From an uncultured Tenacibaculum sp. (lineage in GTDB: Bacteria > Bacteroidota > Bacteroidia > Flavobacteriales > Flavobacteriaceae), in NCBI GenBank assembly GCA_947501615.1, contig CANMWK010000012.1:62001-126000 (forward strand): a stretch of DNA of 64,000 bases, in the 5' to 3' direction. Positions 44,701 through 54,264 of the stretch are shown here, piece by piece. The position numbers and the translations under genes are program-made. How positions within the stretch are numbered: position 1 is the stretch's first letter; each line of letters starts with the position of its first letter. The notes below the pieces were generated by a model. The model did no database searches, was not told the DNA's origin, and was given only the letters and a program-made list of their open reading frames with translations.

Positions 44701-46924
44701 TTGCATTTTTTTGTTTGCAATTCACCGAGAATTCATCACCATTCGGAGCATAATGAATTTTCACCTCGGTATCGAATAAATGAGAAGCAAAACGGCTGTA
44801 AATTCCTGATGGTATCCAACGTTCCCCAAGATTGAAATCTAGTTCTTCAAAAGAAATACGACGAGGAAAAATATCTTGTAAGGCTTTTAAAGAATCTTTA
44901 GCCTGTATATTATTTGGATCAGATTTTAGGTAGGTCTTTATTTCATTTGCTTTTTGAATAACATTACCCGCTAAAAACTTATCACTAACTTGATATTCGT
45001 TCTCTATTGGATGATAGTGTACTCGATTCTTTAGTGCTACTTTTAAATTTACTTGGGGTATTTGAGTAATTTTTTCCATGTATTCCAAATTCACTCTTGA
45101 GAATTTATTCAGAGAAGCACTCAGAGCTTCATTTGGGGTTTTAATAGGTTCGGTTTTCTTTGAGTTAAAAGCTACTGGGCGAAAAAAAATATCTGCTTTT
45201 CTAAAAGAATCTCCTTGATTACGTTCGAGATAGAGTATTTCATTACTAACAGTGTCCAATTTTAAAAATTTTATGGAGCTAGGCGTATTTAAGTATCCAT
45301 TTATTTTTACAAAAGCATCATAATACTCGTTAAGTTGTTCACGCAATTTTGGTTGCTCAACTTGGGTATGATATTCTTTGTCATACAGCTCAAAATAGAT
45401 ATCTCTTAAAGAGATGTATTTTTCTATTTTTTCTTGTTGTAGCGAGTTGAGTAAAAGCGGATGAAAAGTTGGGGTATTAGGAAGTGATTTTAAATAACCT
45501 ATTTGATTTTGAAAACAAACTAAACAGCCTTCTTTGTAATGATCTAATATGTTTTCTGTAAATGACTTGGGTTGGTCTGATACTTTAGGTGGTTTAGGTG
45601 TTCTCTTATTGGGAATACCTGATTTTAATTGTTTCTTTTTCTGTTTTTTAGGTTTGTAATTTGGGTTACGTTCCTCTTCGGAAAAGTTAAATAAATCATA
45701 TAGTGTAAGTATAGAATCTTGTTGTGTTATTTCTTGTTTCTGAAGAGGTTGATCAGCAGCAGATGCAATTTTTTTTAGTTGTTTACTTTGATATAATTCC
45801 CTGTCAAAGTTTTGTTGTAGATCGTTTTGTATGAGTACTCCAAAATCATAAGCAATAGCTTCTGGTGTTCCATCATGCCAATTAATGGTGGCAGCTTTTC
45901 CGTAAGGATCTGTATCAATGCTGTATTTGGTAAAGAGTACCTTTTTTTGTCCCTCAAAAAGACGATTAGAAGGAGTCTTTTCTTCTGTTATGTAGCTTTC
46001 TATAAATTTCTGCTCTAACTCTGATAGTTGTTGTTTTTGACTGTTTTTTTGGAGAAGAATAAAATCGCTACCAACTTCTGTACCTGCATTTTCTATGAAT
46101 AGGTTATTTGGTAATCGAATAGCAGATACTAGCTGCATATTTTCTAACAGTTTTCTACGAATAGGTTCATTTCTAGAACTATTTAAAACACCTTGTGATG
46201 TAATGTAAGCTAACAGACCACCTTCGCGTAATGTTTCTACACCTTTCAAAAAAAAGTAGTTATGAATACTTTTAGATGCATGCACACGAATCTCATCGTT
46301 ACTTTTTGAAAAATCAGGGTCAAAAACACTAATATCACCAAATGGAATATTACTGCTTACTACATCAAAATGGTTATGATATGCTTTATCTATAGTCTCA
46401 AAGCCTTTTCCAAATACTTTGGTTTCAGGTTGTGTATGTTGAAGTATTTTTGAAGTAAGCAAGTCTTTTTCAAATGCTACAGGATTATTTTCACCTAAGA
46501 CAGCCGTAAAAACTCCCATACCTGCTGATGGGTCTAAAAAATTATCGATTTGTATGTCGTTGTTTTTTAAAACTTGACCAAGTGCTTCTACCAATGTGTG
46601 AGGAGTGTAAAAAGCAGTAAGAACACTATTTTTTATACTATCAAGATAGTTTTTATATATTTTTTGACTTGAAGTATTTTCTCGTAGAATTCGATGAAGT
46701 TCGCCAACTAAAGGAAATAAATTTAGTTCTGAATTGGACCAGTGAGTGATGTCATCTAATGAGTTTGCAGGATATAAAACACATTTTAGACCACCAAAAC
46801 CAACATATTTTTTTAATAGTCTAAGTTCTTCTTCATTAGCTTGCCTTTTTAATTTTTCAAGAGTTAAAGCTGTTTGTATAGCTGCTATATTATCCTGAAG
46901 ATGCTCTTTTTTAGAAAATCCCAT
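41786..46924 (-). CDS. ICE-borne N6 DNA methylase/SNF2-type helicase fusion
   Basis: A 1712-residue protein typical of Bacteroidota conjugative elements. The N-terminal methylase part has motif [10 protein letters not shown] near residue 128 and a catalytic-like NIPFG near 190. A superfamily-2 helicase follows: Walker A HEVGAGKT near 876, DESH box VDESHKF near 1044 and a C-terminal helicase motif with [10 protein letters not shown] and [11 protein letters not shown] near 1350. The end is charged coiled coil. Known relatives are thought to protect or process transferred DNA (anti-restriction); its exact role is not established. It is the largest gene of the ICE core. Confidence 0.82.
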   Translation of the reverse strand: MGFSKKEHLQDNIAAIQTALTLEKLKRQANEEELRLLKKYVGFGGLKCVLYPANSLDDITHWSNSELNLFPLVGELHRILRENTSSQKIYKNYLDSIKNSVLTAFYTPHTLVEALGQVLKNNDIQIDNFLDPSAGMGVFTAVLGENNPVAFEKDLLTSKILQHTQPETKVFGKGFETIDKAYHNHFDVVSSNIPFGDISVFDPDFSKSNDEIRVHASKSIHNYFFLKGVETLREGGLLAYITSQGVLNSSRNEPIRRKLLENMQLVSAIRLPNNLFIENAGTEVGSDFILLQKNSQKQQLSELEQKFIESYITEEKTPSNRLFEGQKKVLFTKYSIDTDPYGKAATINWHDGTPEAIAYDFGVLIQNDLQQNFDRELYQSKQLKKIASAADQPLQKQEITQQDSILTLYDLFNFSEEERNPNYKPKKQKKKQLKSGIPNKRTPKPPKVSDQPKSFTENILDHYKEGCLVCFQNQIGYLKSLPNTPTFHPLLLNSLQQEKIEKYISLRDIYFELYDKEYHTQVEQPKLREQLNEYYDAFVKINGYLNTPSSIKFLKLDTVSNEILYLERNQGDSFRKADIFFRPVAFNSKKTEPIKTPNEALSASLNKFSRVNLEYMEKITQIPQVNLKVALKNRVHYHPIENEYQVSDKFLAGNVIQKANEIKTYLKSDPNNIQAKDSLKALQDIFPRRISFEELDFNLGERWIPSGIYSRFASHLFDTEVKIHYAPNGDEFSVNCKQKNATIWSKYNVKSESRNYDGIALLKHALVNTTPKITKKILLGEKEVKIPDSEAIQLANSKIDEIRNEFIDWLQVQNDDFKNRLTDLYNNTFNCFVRPEYDGSHQTFPQLDRKGLGIEDLYNSQKDVIWMIKNNGGAICDHEVGAGKTLVMCCASYELKRLGLANKPMIIGLKANVHEIAETYRKAYPNARILYPGKQDFSPSKRQRIFGDIKNNNWDAVILTHDQFGKIPQSAEVQQEILQAELDNVEDNLWALEQQGEEISRGMIKGMQKRKENLEVKLKSLAHDIAEKKDDIIDFKMMGIDHLFVDESHKFKNLMFNTRHDRVAGLGNSQGSQRAINLLFALRTIQQRTGKDLGATFLSGTTISNSLTELYLLFKYLRPKALEQQNIHCFDAWAAIYAKKTTDYEFSVTNTIVQKERFRYFIKVPELAQFYSEITDYRTAKDIGIDRPEKNEILYNIPPTPEQEAFIYKLMEFAKTGNATLLGRPPLSQKEEKAKMLIATNYARKMSLDMRMISSEYDDHIDNKASHCAKKISEYYHKFQAQKGTQFVFSDLGTYKPNTWNPYSEIRRKLIEDYGLLPSEVRFIQEAKSEKARKDFITQMNQGKIRVLFGSTEMLGTGVNAQQRAVAIHHLDTPWRPSDLAQRDGRAIRKGNEIAKHFGNNKVDVIIYAVEKSLDSYKFNLLHNKQLFIDQLKTNNLGKRTIDEGGMDEKSGMNFSEYVAILSGNTDLLEKAKLEKKITALESERKAFHNSKWTSKSKLKDLCQLVELGKERIASMTDDQKQFLANLKKDKNGTILNPIELKNLDSSNINQIGKKLNELSKEMNTRGEYRSIGSLYGFTLLIKTEASMKDEFDFNINRFFVLGKGDIKYTYNNGLMASDPQLAASNFLNALLKITYLLESEQNKLSKNEIHIPTLSEVVHAKWRKENELKAIKSELENLDRKIKNAITKTEDNKDEITESTVNKRPKKAIKI

Positions 46925-47001
46925 AGTATTTTAGATTGATAATTTTTGAAATTACCAACCCACCATACTCGATTTTATAGAATATGAATAATGGCTTTGC
47001 T

Positions 47002-47403
47002 TTACTGAGCAGTGGTGTTACTTTGCCTTTTGATTAGGTATAACTGTCTTATGCGTTGAATTAGTCTAATAGGCAGGATGAAAACCCCTGTAATAGATGA
47101 AAGGAATAGTTTCAGAATAAAATAAATGACCCAACCTATAACAGGTAATACTAAAAATATTCTTGGGGTAATACTATTTAAAGCTTTCCAACCAGCTACA
47201 AGAGCAGCTCCTATGTAGAAACCTTGAAAAATTAAAAACCCTTTAGGAATGCCCGAAGCTTTTAGTTGAGCGTTACCAATAATGGAATTTTGATACAGCA
47301 AATAAGTACAGATCAATAATCCAAAAACAAACATCACAAAAAACTCATTGTAAATTTTCTTTTTGATAAATCTACTTTCTACAGAATTATTAGTATACTT
47401 CAT
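47002..47403 (-). CDS. Small membrane protein of the ICE
   Basis: A 133-residue protein with three to four hydrophobic segments (FFVMFVFGLLICTYLLY, FYIGAALVAGWKAL, IFLVLPVIGWVIYFILKLFL) and a basic tail (RLIQRIRQLYLIKRQ). It lies between the methylase-helicase gene and the DUF1896 gene, 3 nt from the latter. No named family recognised. Confidence 0.55.
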   Translation of the reverse strand: MKYTNNSVESRFIKKKIYNEFFVMFVFGLLICTYLLYQNSIIGNAQLKASGIPKGFLIFQGFYIGAALVAGWKALNSITPRIFLVLPVIGWVIYFILKLFLSSITGVFILPIRLIQRIRQLYLIKRQSNTTAQ

Positions 47404-47406
47404 CCT

Positions 47407-47853
47407 TTACATGGCTATTAAATTTTCTTCTATCCAAATTTGAATTACACCAGTCAGCTCAGTGTATAATGCCATGTGCATTTCGCTATTTTCAAAGTCC
47501 TTGTCTATGTTGTATTGGCTGAATAAGGGTAAACTAATTGGATACATTTTTTCTGTGAATTCGTGTAATTCTTCATCTTTAATTTCACGATTAAATTCAT
47601 TGCAAATGATGTCAAAAAGCATATCCATTTTTGAAAATGGTAAATCAGAAAACAATGTTGTATTTGCAATATGAGAAGCTTCTATATGGTTATGATTAGT
47701 GCTAATAGCTTCGGTATAGGCTTGTGATGCTATTTCACTACGTGCAACTATAAAATCATTGTTTTTTGCTAATTCAGGATAACTATAGTTCAAATGTTCT
47801 TTTAATCTCAATTGGAAATAAGACAGGTCTTGTTGTTGGTTTGTGTCATTCAT
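47407..47853 (-). CDS. DUF1896 protein
   Basis: A 148-residue acidic helical protein beginning MNDTNQQQDLSYFQLRLKEHL. The pattern is that of DUF1896, found almost only on Bacteroidota conjugative transposons, usually between topB and the methylase-helicase gene, as here. Function unknown. Confidence 0.75.
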   Translation of the reverse strand: MNDTNQQQDLSYFQLRLKEHLNYSYPELAKNNDFIVARSEIASQAYTEAISTNHNHIEASHIANTTLFSDLPFSKMDMLFDIICNEFNREIKDEELHEFTEKMYPISLPLFSQYNIDKDFENSEMHMALYTELTGVIQIWIEENLIAM

Positions 47854-47932
47854 AATGGTTTATTTAGAAAATAAAATACTGAAAACCAAATAATTGATTA
47901 TCAGTATTTAATTAAACGATGTTTTAAGTTTT

Positions 47933-50002
47933 TTATTTTTTCTTTCTTTGAGGGAACTCAAAAGAAGTTTTTGCGTCAGTTCCAATAACTAAATAGGCAT
48001 CAAAAGTTTTATTGGCTTTACTTTTTAGTCCTTTCAATAGCGGAGTTTTACCTTTAGTCAATAACATTTCTACAGCTTTTTCTGAAATAATTTTTCCGCA
48101 AATATTTCTAAATAACAGCCAATCACAACCATCATTAGTACACTTAGCAACTTTTGGAAATAATTTAACGGAAGCTTTGTTGCATTTCGAGCACTGCAAT
48201 AATTGTTTTGGACTGGTTTTTATTTCAGTATTTAAAATTTCAGTAGTAATTTGGTTTGTGTAGTGTTCAATAGAATTTTGAAAATCAGTTACACTCATTT
48301 CTCCCTTTTCGATGTTGGCTAATGATTTCTCCCATTCTCCTGTCATTGTTACATTCGAGATACTTTTGTTTTTTACAATTTCATATACTTGTAAACCCTT
48401 TTCAGTAGGTACAAGAGATTTCTTTTTTCTTTGTATGTAATTGCGTTTGAATAAAATTTCAATAATATTGGCTCGTGTTGCAGGAGTCCCTAAACCAACT
48501 TCTTTTATTGCTAATCTTTCTTCTTCATTTTCAATTCTTTTTCCTGCATTTTCCATGGCTGATAGCAATGTAGTTTCAGTCAATAAGGGTTTAGGCTGAG
48601 TTCGTTTTTCTTGTAAAGATGTATTTCTAATTTTTATTGATTCTCCTTGTTTCACCTCGGGTAGTTGAGGGGTGTTTCTTTGACCAAAATAACCTCTAAT
48701 TCCTCGCCATCCTTCCGATATAATAACGATACCAGTAGTTGTAAATAGTTGGTCTTTAGCTTTACATTTTATATTGGTAACCTCTTTTATACAAGGAGCT
48801 GATACAGATTCTAATATCCGAGATGCAATTAATTGATAAATCATGCTTTCTTCTTTAGTTAAATCTGAAGCTGTATTTTCAGTAATTAATAGTGCATGAT
48901 GATCGGTTACTTTCTCATTATTAATAATTCGTTTTTGTAACTTTTGTGTTCGTAACTTCTTTGCGTGTTCCTTTAAAGATTCATTTTTTTCTAAGCTTAG
49001 TATTAATTCTGGTATTTGATGCCACATGTCTTCAGAAATGTATTTACTACCAGTTCTTGGATAGCTGATAAGCTTTTTTTCATATAGAGATTGAGCGATT
49101 TTTAATGTTTGAGAAGCAGACAAATTATACATTGTATTGGCTTCTTTTTGTAATCCAGTTATATCATAAAGTAATGGAGGTTGTTCTCTTTTTTCCTTTT
49201 GCTCAGATTCAATAATAACTACATATTTTAAAGTGTTAAGAACCTTTATGCTCGCTTCGGCTTCCTTTTTAGAGGAGAATGAAGCTTCAGAAAGCGTATG
49301 GAATATAATACCATTACTACTATGTTGTAGTTTAACTTTCCAATATAACTCTGATTGAAATTTTGTGTGTTCTAGGTAACGTTCACATACCATAGCTAGT
49401 GTTGGAGTTTGTACCCTTCCTAAAGAATACACACCATTATTGGCTTGTGTGCTTAATGCTTGAGTTGCATTAATTCCTATCAACCAGTCTGCCTGATTAC
49501 GAGCTTTAGCAGATTCATATAAGCTATCGTAATTAGTGCCTTTTTGCAAATTTTGAAAACCTTCAGTAATCGCTTTATCAGTTAAAGAACTTATCCAAAG
49601 ACGTTCAAAAGGTTTTTTACAATTCAAAAAATGATAGATATATCTAAAAATCAATTCCCCTTCACGTCCTGCATCAGTTGCTACTATAATTTTATTGCAG
49701 CGATCAAAAACCTCTTTAATGATTTGTAGCTGTTCTAAAGCACGTTTGTCATTTCTATATTCGTTCTTTATTTTGATTTGACGAGGGACCAATAAAAATT
49801 CTTGAGGAATGATTGGTAAATTGTCTTTTTGAAAACTTTTAATACCATATATTTCTGGCATTGCTAATCCTACTAAATGTCCAAATGCCCATGTAATGGC
49901 ATATTCTTTACCCAACCAATATCCATTTTTGCGTTGAGTAATGCCCAAGTGTGCAGCTAGATCGCTAGCTACACTGGGCTTTTCTGTAATAATAGCTATC
50001 AT
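47933..50002 (-). CDS. topB: DNA topoisomerase III
   Basis: A 689-residue type IA topoisomerase. TOPRIM motif ITEKPSVASDLAAHLG at the start and ATDAGREGE near residue 105; active-site tyrosine in ISYPRTGS near 314; C-terminal zinc-ribbon-like CSKC (about 615). CTnDOT-type elements carry such a gene (exc) next to the excision genes; its enzymatic activity is not always needed for excision. It lies 2 nt downstream of the DUF3945 gene. Confidence 0.9.
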   Translation of the reverse strand: MIAIITEKPSVASDLAAHLGITQRKNGYWLGKEYAITWAFGHLVGLAMPEIYGIKSFQKDNLPIIPQEFLLVPRQIKIKNEYRNDKRALEQLQIIKEVFDRCNKIIVATDAGREGELIFRYIYHFLNCKKPFERLWISSLTDKAITEGFQNLQKGTNYDSLYESAKARNQADWLIGINATQALSTQANNGVYSLGRVQTPTLAMVCERYLEHTKFQSELYWKVKLQHSSNGIIFHTLSEASFSSKKEAEASIKVLNTLKYVVIIESEQKEKREQPPLLYDITGLQKEANTMYNLSASQTLKIAQSLYEKKLISYPRTGSKYISEDMWHQIPELILSLEKNESLKEHAKKLRTQKLQKRIINNEKVTDHHALLITENTASDLTKEESMIYQLIASRILESVSAPCIKEVTNIKCKAKDQLFTTTGIVIISEGWRGIRGYFGQRNTPQLPEVKQGESIKIRNTSLQEKRTQPKPLLTETTLLSAMENAGKRIENEEERLAIKEVGLGTPATRANIIEILFKRNYIQRKKKSLVPTEKGLQVYEIVKNKSISNVTMTGEWEKSLANIEKGEMSVTDFQNSIEHYTNQITTEILNTEIKTSPKQLLQCSKCNKASVKLFPKVAKCTNDGCDWLLFRNICGKIISEKAVEMLLTKGKTPLLKGLKSKANKTFDAYLVIGTDAKTSFEFPQRKKK

Positions 50003-50004
50003 TT

Positions 50005-51405
50005 TTATAGCTTTTTACCATTTTGTTTTGTGGCTTTTTCATCCACTTTTTGCACTTCCCCTTTACCAGTTTCTTGACTTACTTTGTCTTTTTTATTGTT
50101 AGGGTTTTTAAAAGAGAAATCAATTTTACTTCCCTTGTCATTTAATTTTAAATACCCTTTATAGGCATCTCCATTTTTACTAATAAAACCGTCTATGTAA
50201 ATCGTTTTCCCATCCTTCAAAAGTGTACGTTGATCCTCGGTCAATTCTTTACCTCTAATCATTTTAGGGATTTCATTCAAAGGGGCATCATTCTTTTTTT
50301 GCTGTTGATTTAGAATAGGTTTATCAAATAGAAATTCTACGTAACGTTTATCAGCATTAAATTGAACCTTCGCGTCAAACTCTTTTCCTTTAGAAGAAAT
50401 CATTCCATTAAGCTGTAATGGTTTCCCTTCTTGTAAAGTTTGTTTTTGTTGATCATTCAGAGTTATTCCCTTAATCTCATTAGGGATTTTAATGTATTCA
50501 GCTTTTAAAGCAACCAATTCATTGGTCAATCTATCTATACTTATAATAGAGGGGATCATTTCGCCTGTTTTTAAGTTATGAAGGTCTACTACACGACCCA
50601 TGTTGCCAGTTTCTTTTAAGTTTTTTTTATCCGCATCACTAAACTCATGTCCAAAAAACGGATAATTAAGCGTAGGTTCTCGTCGAATGCCATGAATAGC
50701 CATAGTTACTTTTCCTTCTTTATTTGTTTGTAAAGACAAGCGAGCATCTAATCGACTGAAAGCAGTGCCTACATTAAAACTAATAGGTACTAGTTCATTG
50801 GTTTTGTATCCTTTTAACAAACCATCTAGTAAATTCCTTTTTTCTAACTTTTCTTTGGTAATACCCAGACTACCGAGAGTTTCCCAATCAATATCTTTTT
50901 CTTGATAGCGGTATTCACTTTCTTGATTTGTGTTTTCTGTTGAATGAGTCTCGGTTTTTTCACTAGTTTCATTAGGACTAATTTCTTGGTGCTGTACTTC
51001 TAAATCTTTTGCTTGTGTTTCCATTTGTGGTTGTTTTTTATGATTAAATTTTGCAATGTCTAATTCATGATTATCCATTATTTTGCTCATTGATTGTGTT
51101 GGGTTTTTTAATTGCTCTTTGAAAATTTTGGTGATTTTTTCTATTTGCTTAAGAGGCACTTTAAAAAATTTAAAACGTGAAGGGTCTTTTGCTTGGCGGA
51201 AATAATTAGAAAAGAAATTAGATAGCATATCTCCATTTTTATCTACTTTGAGAAAATCGTTTTGATTTGCTTCTTTAGGATCAGTTGTTTCTAAATTGCC
51301 ATCTTTGTCTAATCCTTTGACCGCTTTAATTTCATTTGTTTCTTGGTCTAGCACCAACAAAATATCCGAGAACTGCTCGGGTAAATCTTGATTAACATCA
51401 TTCAT
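50005..51405 (-). CDS. DUF3945/DUF4099 ICE protein
   Basis: A 466-residue acidic, soluble protein. A central globular part (about residues 180-310) resembles DUF4099. Two similar units follow, each with a DQQKQTLQEGKPL- or EDQRTLLKDGKTI-type stretch and short beta strands; this is the DUF3945 repeat. The family is confined to Bacteroidota mobile elements and is often next to topB. Function unknown. Confidence 0.75.
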   Translation of the reverse strand: MNDVNQDLPEQFSDILLVLDQETNEIKAVKGLDKDGNLETTDPKEANQNDFLKVDKNGDMLSNFFSNYFRQAKDPSRFKFFKVPLKQIEKITKIFKEQLKNPTQSMSKIMDNHELDIAKFNHKKQPQMETQAKDLEVQHQEISPNETSEKTETHSTENTNQESEYRYQEKDIDWETLGSLGITKEKLEKRNLLDGLLKGYKTNELVPISFNVGTAFSRLDARLSLQTNKEGKVTMAIHGIRREPTLNYPFFGHEFSDADKKNLKETGNMGRVVDLHNLKTGEMIPSIISIDRLTNELVALKAEYIKIPNEIKGITLNDQQKQTLQEGKPLQLNGMISSKGKEFDAKVQFNADKRYVEFLFDKPILNQQQKKNDAPLNEIPKMIRGKELTEDQRTLLKDGKTIYIDGFISKNGDAYKGYLKLNDKGSKIDFSFKNPNNKKDKVSQETGKGEVQKVDEKATKQNGKKL

Positions 51406-51503
51406 TTTATTATGATTTACGATTAGTATTTGTTCGAAATTATAATCCTGAACGATGTAGAAATACGAGTGATTTAAGTTGTCACTTTATGACCTTTTAT
51501 AAC

Positions 51504-51800
51504 TTATTTTGGCGTTACGGGGTTTTTAAATAAAGCTTTTATGAAATGATTTATATCTGATAGTCGATAGTATGTTTTACCACTTATAGCATAATAGGGT
51601 AATTTTCCAGAGGAACGATATCGTTGAAGAGTTCTGGAACTAACTTTTAAGATTGTTAGTACATCTTGATTGTCTAGTAATTGTTCACCTTCAATTACGT
51701 TTTTTTGTCGTTGTAAACGAGCTATTTTTTCGTCTAATAAGTCAAAACGATCTTGAATGCGATCCATCCAAGCAAAAAATTCTCTTCTGTCTAATTCCAT
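51504..51800 (-). CDS. Excisionase-like helix-turn-helix protein
   Basis: A 98-residue protein. Residues about 45-90 form a MerR/excisionase-type winged helix (LDNQDVLTILKVSSRTLQRY, then SGKLPYYAISGKTYYRLSDI). Small HTH proteins of this type in the CTnDOT excision operon (Xis2c/Xis2d) control excision and activate tra and mob genes. Position next to the topB operon fits this role. Confidence 0.72.
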   Translation of the reverse strand: MELDRREFFAWMDRIQDRFDLLDEKIARLQRQKNVIEGEQLLDNQDVLTILKVSSRTLQRYRSSGKLPYYAISGKTYYRLSDINHFIKALFKNPVTPK

Positions 51801-51905
51801 CTTTTAGTGAGTTAAAATGATGGAACAAAAGTGAAGTAGTTATTGGGCATTCATACCCAAGTAGATGCCAATTGGCAATGATTTTTTATTGGTGAGAATG
51901 CTTTT

Positions 51906-52730
51906 TTATCTATCACTTTCACCTAAATGAGTTTCTAAAGCTTGTTTTAACTGATCCAAGAATAGTGTTCTGCTATCTGTGCGATATTTCATTCGATGAT
52001 AAGTGTGGTGTATATCTCCTAATTTTATATCAAAAATCTGTTCAAAAACATTCGCAATTTTACGGATATTTGATTTAGGGATTGACTTAGATATATGCAA
52101 GGCGTAGATAAGCTCTATCATAGAACTTTTAGAGTTTGACCAGTCTAAATTACCTACATTTATAGAATTTCTAGGAGATTCATCAATTTTACTATTCACA
52201 TAAATATGAAGTTTCTCCTCAGCTTTTATTAATGAAAATACTGAATCATAGAAAGTAGAAAATTGAAGATCAAAAAAAGTAAAAGTTTGATCTCCTGAGT
52301 AAACAATATCATCATTTTTTTGTCTTAAAAAATAAAGATAATCCTTATCAGTTCTCCCTGATTTTATATACTGGTAAAATGAATTACTACGGTAGTACCT
52401 TTTATTAGATTTTGAAACCTTCTCAAGGTAATTTGTGTAGTGTTGTATATTTTTTTGAGCATTTCCAATTGGGCATGTAGTCTCTACACAATACACATGC
52501 TTGTAGAAAATTAAAAGTCCATGTATTTCGGGTTTTATTTCTTTAAAAAAATGAATTTCTTCTTCCGCAGTGCTAAAATTAAAGTCTAATAAGTGCTTTT
52601 TCATAAGCTCTAATTTTTCATGGAGATATGAAATCATTTTTCTTGCAATTTCTATTTCATTTGATTCGAATTTAATAGATCCGTATTTATCTCGTACTTC
52701 ATTCAATATTTCATCAAAAAACATATTCAT
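51906..52730 (-). CDS. rteC: RteC-family regulator
   Basis: A 274-residue soluble protein matching RteC of CTnDOT in its layout: helical N-terminus, an FKEIKPEIHGLLIFYKHVYCVE core and a C-terminal winged-helix-like half. RteC activates the excision operon in CTnDOT; here it is the gene nearest the right attachment site. No tetQ-rteAB genes are in the window, so upstream control is probably different from the tetracycline cascade. Confidence 0.78.
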   Translation of the reverse strand: MNMFFDEILNEVRDKYGSIKFESNEIEIARKMISYLHEKLELMKKHLLDFNFSTAEEEIHFFKEIKPEIHGLLIFYKHVYCVETTCPIGNAQKNIQHYTNYLEKVSKSNKRYYRSNSFYQYIKSGRTDKDYLYFLRQKNDDIVYSGDQTFTFFDLQFSTFYDSVFSLIKAEEKLHIYVNSKIDESPRNSINVGNLDWSNSKSSMIELIYALHISKSIPKSNIRKIANVFEQIFDIKLGDIHHTYHRMKYRTDSRTLFLDQLKQALETHLGESDR

Positions 52731-53187
52731 TTGATCAACATTTTTAGATTAAACAACCAAAACGTCCAGGGAAAATCACTAGATAACCAAACTACTAGTG
52801 TATAAACCTAGAAAAACTAAAAAATAATCTAAATGTTGATTGGGAGGTTTTAAGACAATAAATAATAATGAACGTTGTTCATCCTCTAATTCACCATCTT
52901 AAGTAAAACTAAAGGATATTTTGATAAACGTAAAATAGTTATAAATATTAGGCGTTTTTCAATAAATATTCGTAGATAACTGATTAATTTGAGTTATATT
53001 AAAGAAATGAGAACGCATTTTTTAGGATTTTCGCAACTTTTAAAATGTATAAATAAAATGACGTTCGTACTTTTTGTATAGAAAAAAGTTAGTATATTAG
53101 CGTATACCAAAGCGCATACGGCATTAATAGTTTTGGTAAATTTAATAAAAACAAACTTGCTTATTTACAAGTGTTTATGTTTTTTGA
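52731..53187. other. Terminal non-coding arm of the ICE
   Basis: No gene. Two short inverted repeats are near the end: TACCAAA (53105-53111) with TTTGGTA (53132-53138), and ACTTG (53155-53159) with CAAGT (53168-53172). Repeats in the last 150 bp next to the attachment site are plausible arm-type binding sites for integrase or excisionase; this is inference. Confidence 0.5.
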
Positions 53188-53255
53188 AGTGGGGCTTAGG
53201 ATAGCTCGTCGGGCTCATAACCCGAAGGTCACAGGTTCGAGTCCTGTTCCCGCTA
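53188..53255 (+). tRNA. Partial initiator tRNA-Met (CAT), 3' part; ICE attR
   Basis: The anticodon arm TCGGG-CTCATAA-CCCGA (anticodon CAT at 53216-53218), the T arm ACAGG-TTCGAGT-CCTGT and the acceptor 3' strand TCCCGCT plus discriminator A (53255) are intact. Three G-C pairs in the anticodon stem mark an initiator tRNA. The 5' part is not: only 14 nt stand between a possible acceptor 5' strand (AGTGGGG, 53188-53194, two wobble pairs) and the anticodon arm, and the GAGC half of the D stem is missing. The best reading is the 3' end of tRNA-fMet left as attR, with the intact gene rebuilt at the other ICE end. Confidence 0.7.
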
Positions 53256-53266
53256 CTAGATTTGAC

Positions 53267-53296
53267 AAGGCTTTCAGGATTCTGAAAGCCTTTTTT
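53267..53296 (+). terminator. Rho-independent terminator downstream of the tRNA remnant
   Basis: AAGGCTTTCAG (53267-53277) pairs perfectly with CTGAAAGCCTT (53282-53292) around GATT, followed by T residues. It would have ended the original tRNA transcript and can also end the minus-strand gene cluster to its right. Confidence 0.75.
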
Positions 53297-53335
53297 CTTA
53301 AATATACTTAAAACAAAACTGTAGATAAACTAAAT

Positions 53336-54184
53336 CTAATTTTTCAAATCATGTAGAGCTAGTACTGGTACATTTGAGTTAAAACCTAGATCTTTTACCA
53401 TTGGTTTTGTAAAAACGGAATCAAAGAAAACATGTTTTTTATTAATGAATGTAATCATTTCACTTTCTCTACTTTCAACAAACAATTGTAAACCTTCATT
53501 AATATCTGTTTCTTTCAAGTAATGAAAAGAATATTCTAGTCCATCTAAGCATTCTTCTAATAGCATTCTTTTATTTTTTTGTTGTTCCGATAAACCATCT
53601 TGTTTTCCTACATGTAAAATTCGTATAGGAGCTTTAGTTATCTTAGATATTTCATATAAGTAATTTAGCTCTCTTTTTTTATAGTGCGTTTCAAAATTTG
53701 TAGGGAATACAATTTCATTTGGGATTTTAAAAGTGACATTAGAAGGAATCATTAGTACAGGACAGTTCCTTACTTTTTCCATCATATTAATAGTATTACT
53801 ACCTATGATAGTATCTAAATCATTAGTCTCTCCTTTGTTGCTTACTATGACAATATCAATATCTTTGTCTTCAATAAATTTCTTAACTGCATTCAATGGA
53901 GTGTTATAAGAACTTACGGTATAATATTCGTGATTGTTATATCGTCCAAAATCTTTAATTTTTTCTAATAAATTTTCAAGACCAGAATATGATTTTTCTT
54001 TAGCAGTTTCATAAGCCTCATCACCAGGTTTAGGAGGGAAAAAATTGGGGAAAATGCTATCGGTTTGAAAAGCATTAAGTACATAAAAATCTACCTCTTC
54101 ATTTTTATATAATTCACTAGCATAAGCAATTGAAGACCAAGAGTTTTTTGAGAAGTCTGTAGGTAATAATATCTTTTTTTTCAT
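53336..54184 (-). CDS. Tandem universal stress protein
   Basis: A 282-residue protein with two UspA-type domains. The first begins KKILLPTDFSKNSWSSIAYA and contains a VSNKGETNDLDTIIGSNTIN phosphate-binding-type segment; the second starts near residue 145 (IPNEIVFPTNF) and is more degenerate. Double USPs of this kind are common in the low-oxygen clusters of Flavobacteriaceae. A TGACAATTATCA palindrome lies 55-66 nt upstream of the start with a TACTTTTG -7 element after 23 nt, so it is probably under the CRP/FNR-type regulator encoded nearby. Confidence 0.85.
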   Translation of the reverse strand: MKKKILLPTDFSKNSWSSIAYASELYKNEEVDFYVLNAFQTDSIFPNFFPPKPGDEAYETAKEKSYSGLENLLEKIKDFGRYNNHEYYTVSSYNTPLNAVKKFIEDKDIDIVIVSNKGETNDLDTIIGSNTINMMEKVRNCPVLMIPSNVTFKIPNEIVFPTNFETHYKKRELNYLYEISKITKAPIRILHVGKQDGLSEQQKNKRMLLEECLDGLEYSFHYLKETDINEGLQLFVESRESEMITFINKKHVFFDSVFTKPMVKDLGFNSNVPVLALHDLKN

Positions 54185-54207
54185 GGAAAGTGTGTTTTTA
54201 TTTATTT

Positions 54208-54250
54208 CAAAAGTAGACTTCCAAATTGTCTAAAAAAATGACAATTATCA
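54208..54250 (-). promoter_or_regulatory. CRP/FNR-type site and promoter of the first USP gene
   Basis: TGACAATTATCA (54239-54250), then 23 nt, then TACTTTTG on the minus strand (54215-54208). Same spacing as five other promoters in this cluster. The palindrome has one mismatch to TGAT-N4-ATCA (TGAC). Confidence 0.65.
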
Positions 54251-54264
54251 GTTTTAAAAAAGAA

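Larger units (their letters stand above)
1..53258. mobile_element. CTnDOT-like integrative and conjugative element (right part)
   Basis: The stretch carries the standard Bacteroidota conjugative-transposon genes: ParA-like traA, traD, traE (DUF4134), traF (DUF4133), traG, a mobA/relaxase/coupling-protein operon, topoisomerase III, DUF1896, DUF3945, an excisionase-like HTH protein and rteC. It ends at a 3' remnant of an initiator tRNA gene, after which typical chromosomal genes begin. The element continues left of position 1, where the remaining tra genes, the integrase and the other attachment site should be. No tyrosine or serine recombinase gene is visible in the window. The right boundary is inferred from the tRNA remnant and is good to about 60 bp. 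Confidence 0.85.

Noticed and set aside
53188..53255. Complete, functional tRNA-Met gene
   Set aside because: Only 14 nt separate the possible acceptor 5' strand from the anticodon arm, and the D-stem 5' half (GAGC) is absent. Context as an ICE end explains a 3' fragment better.
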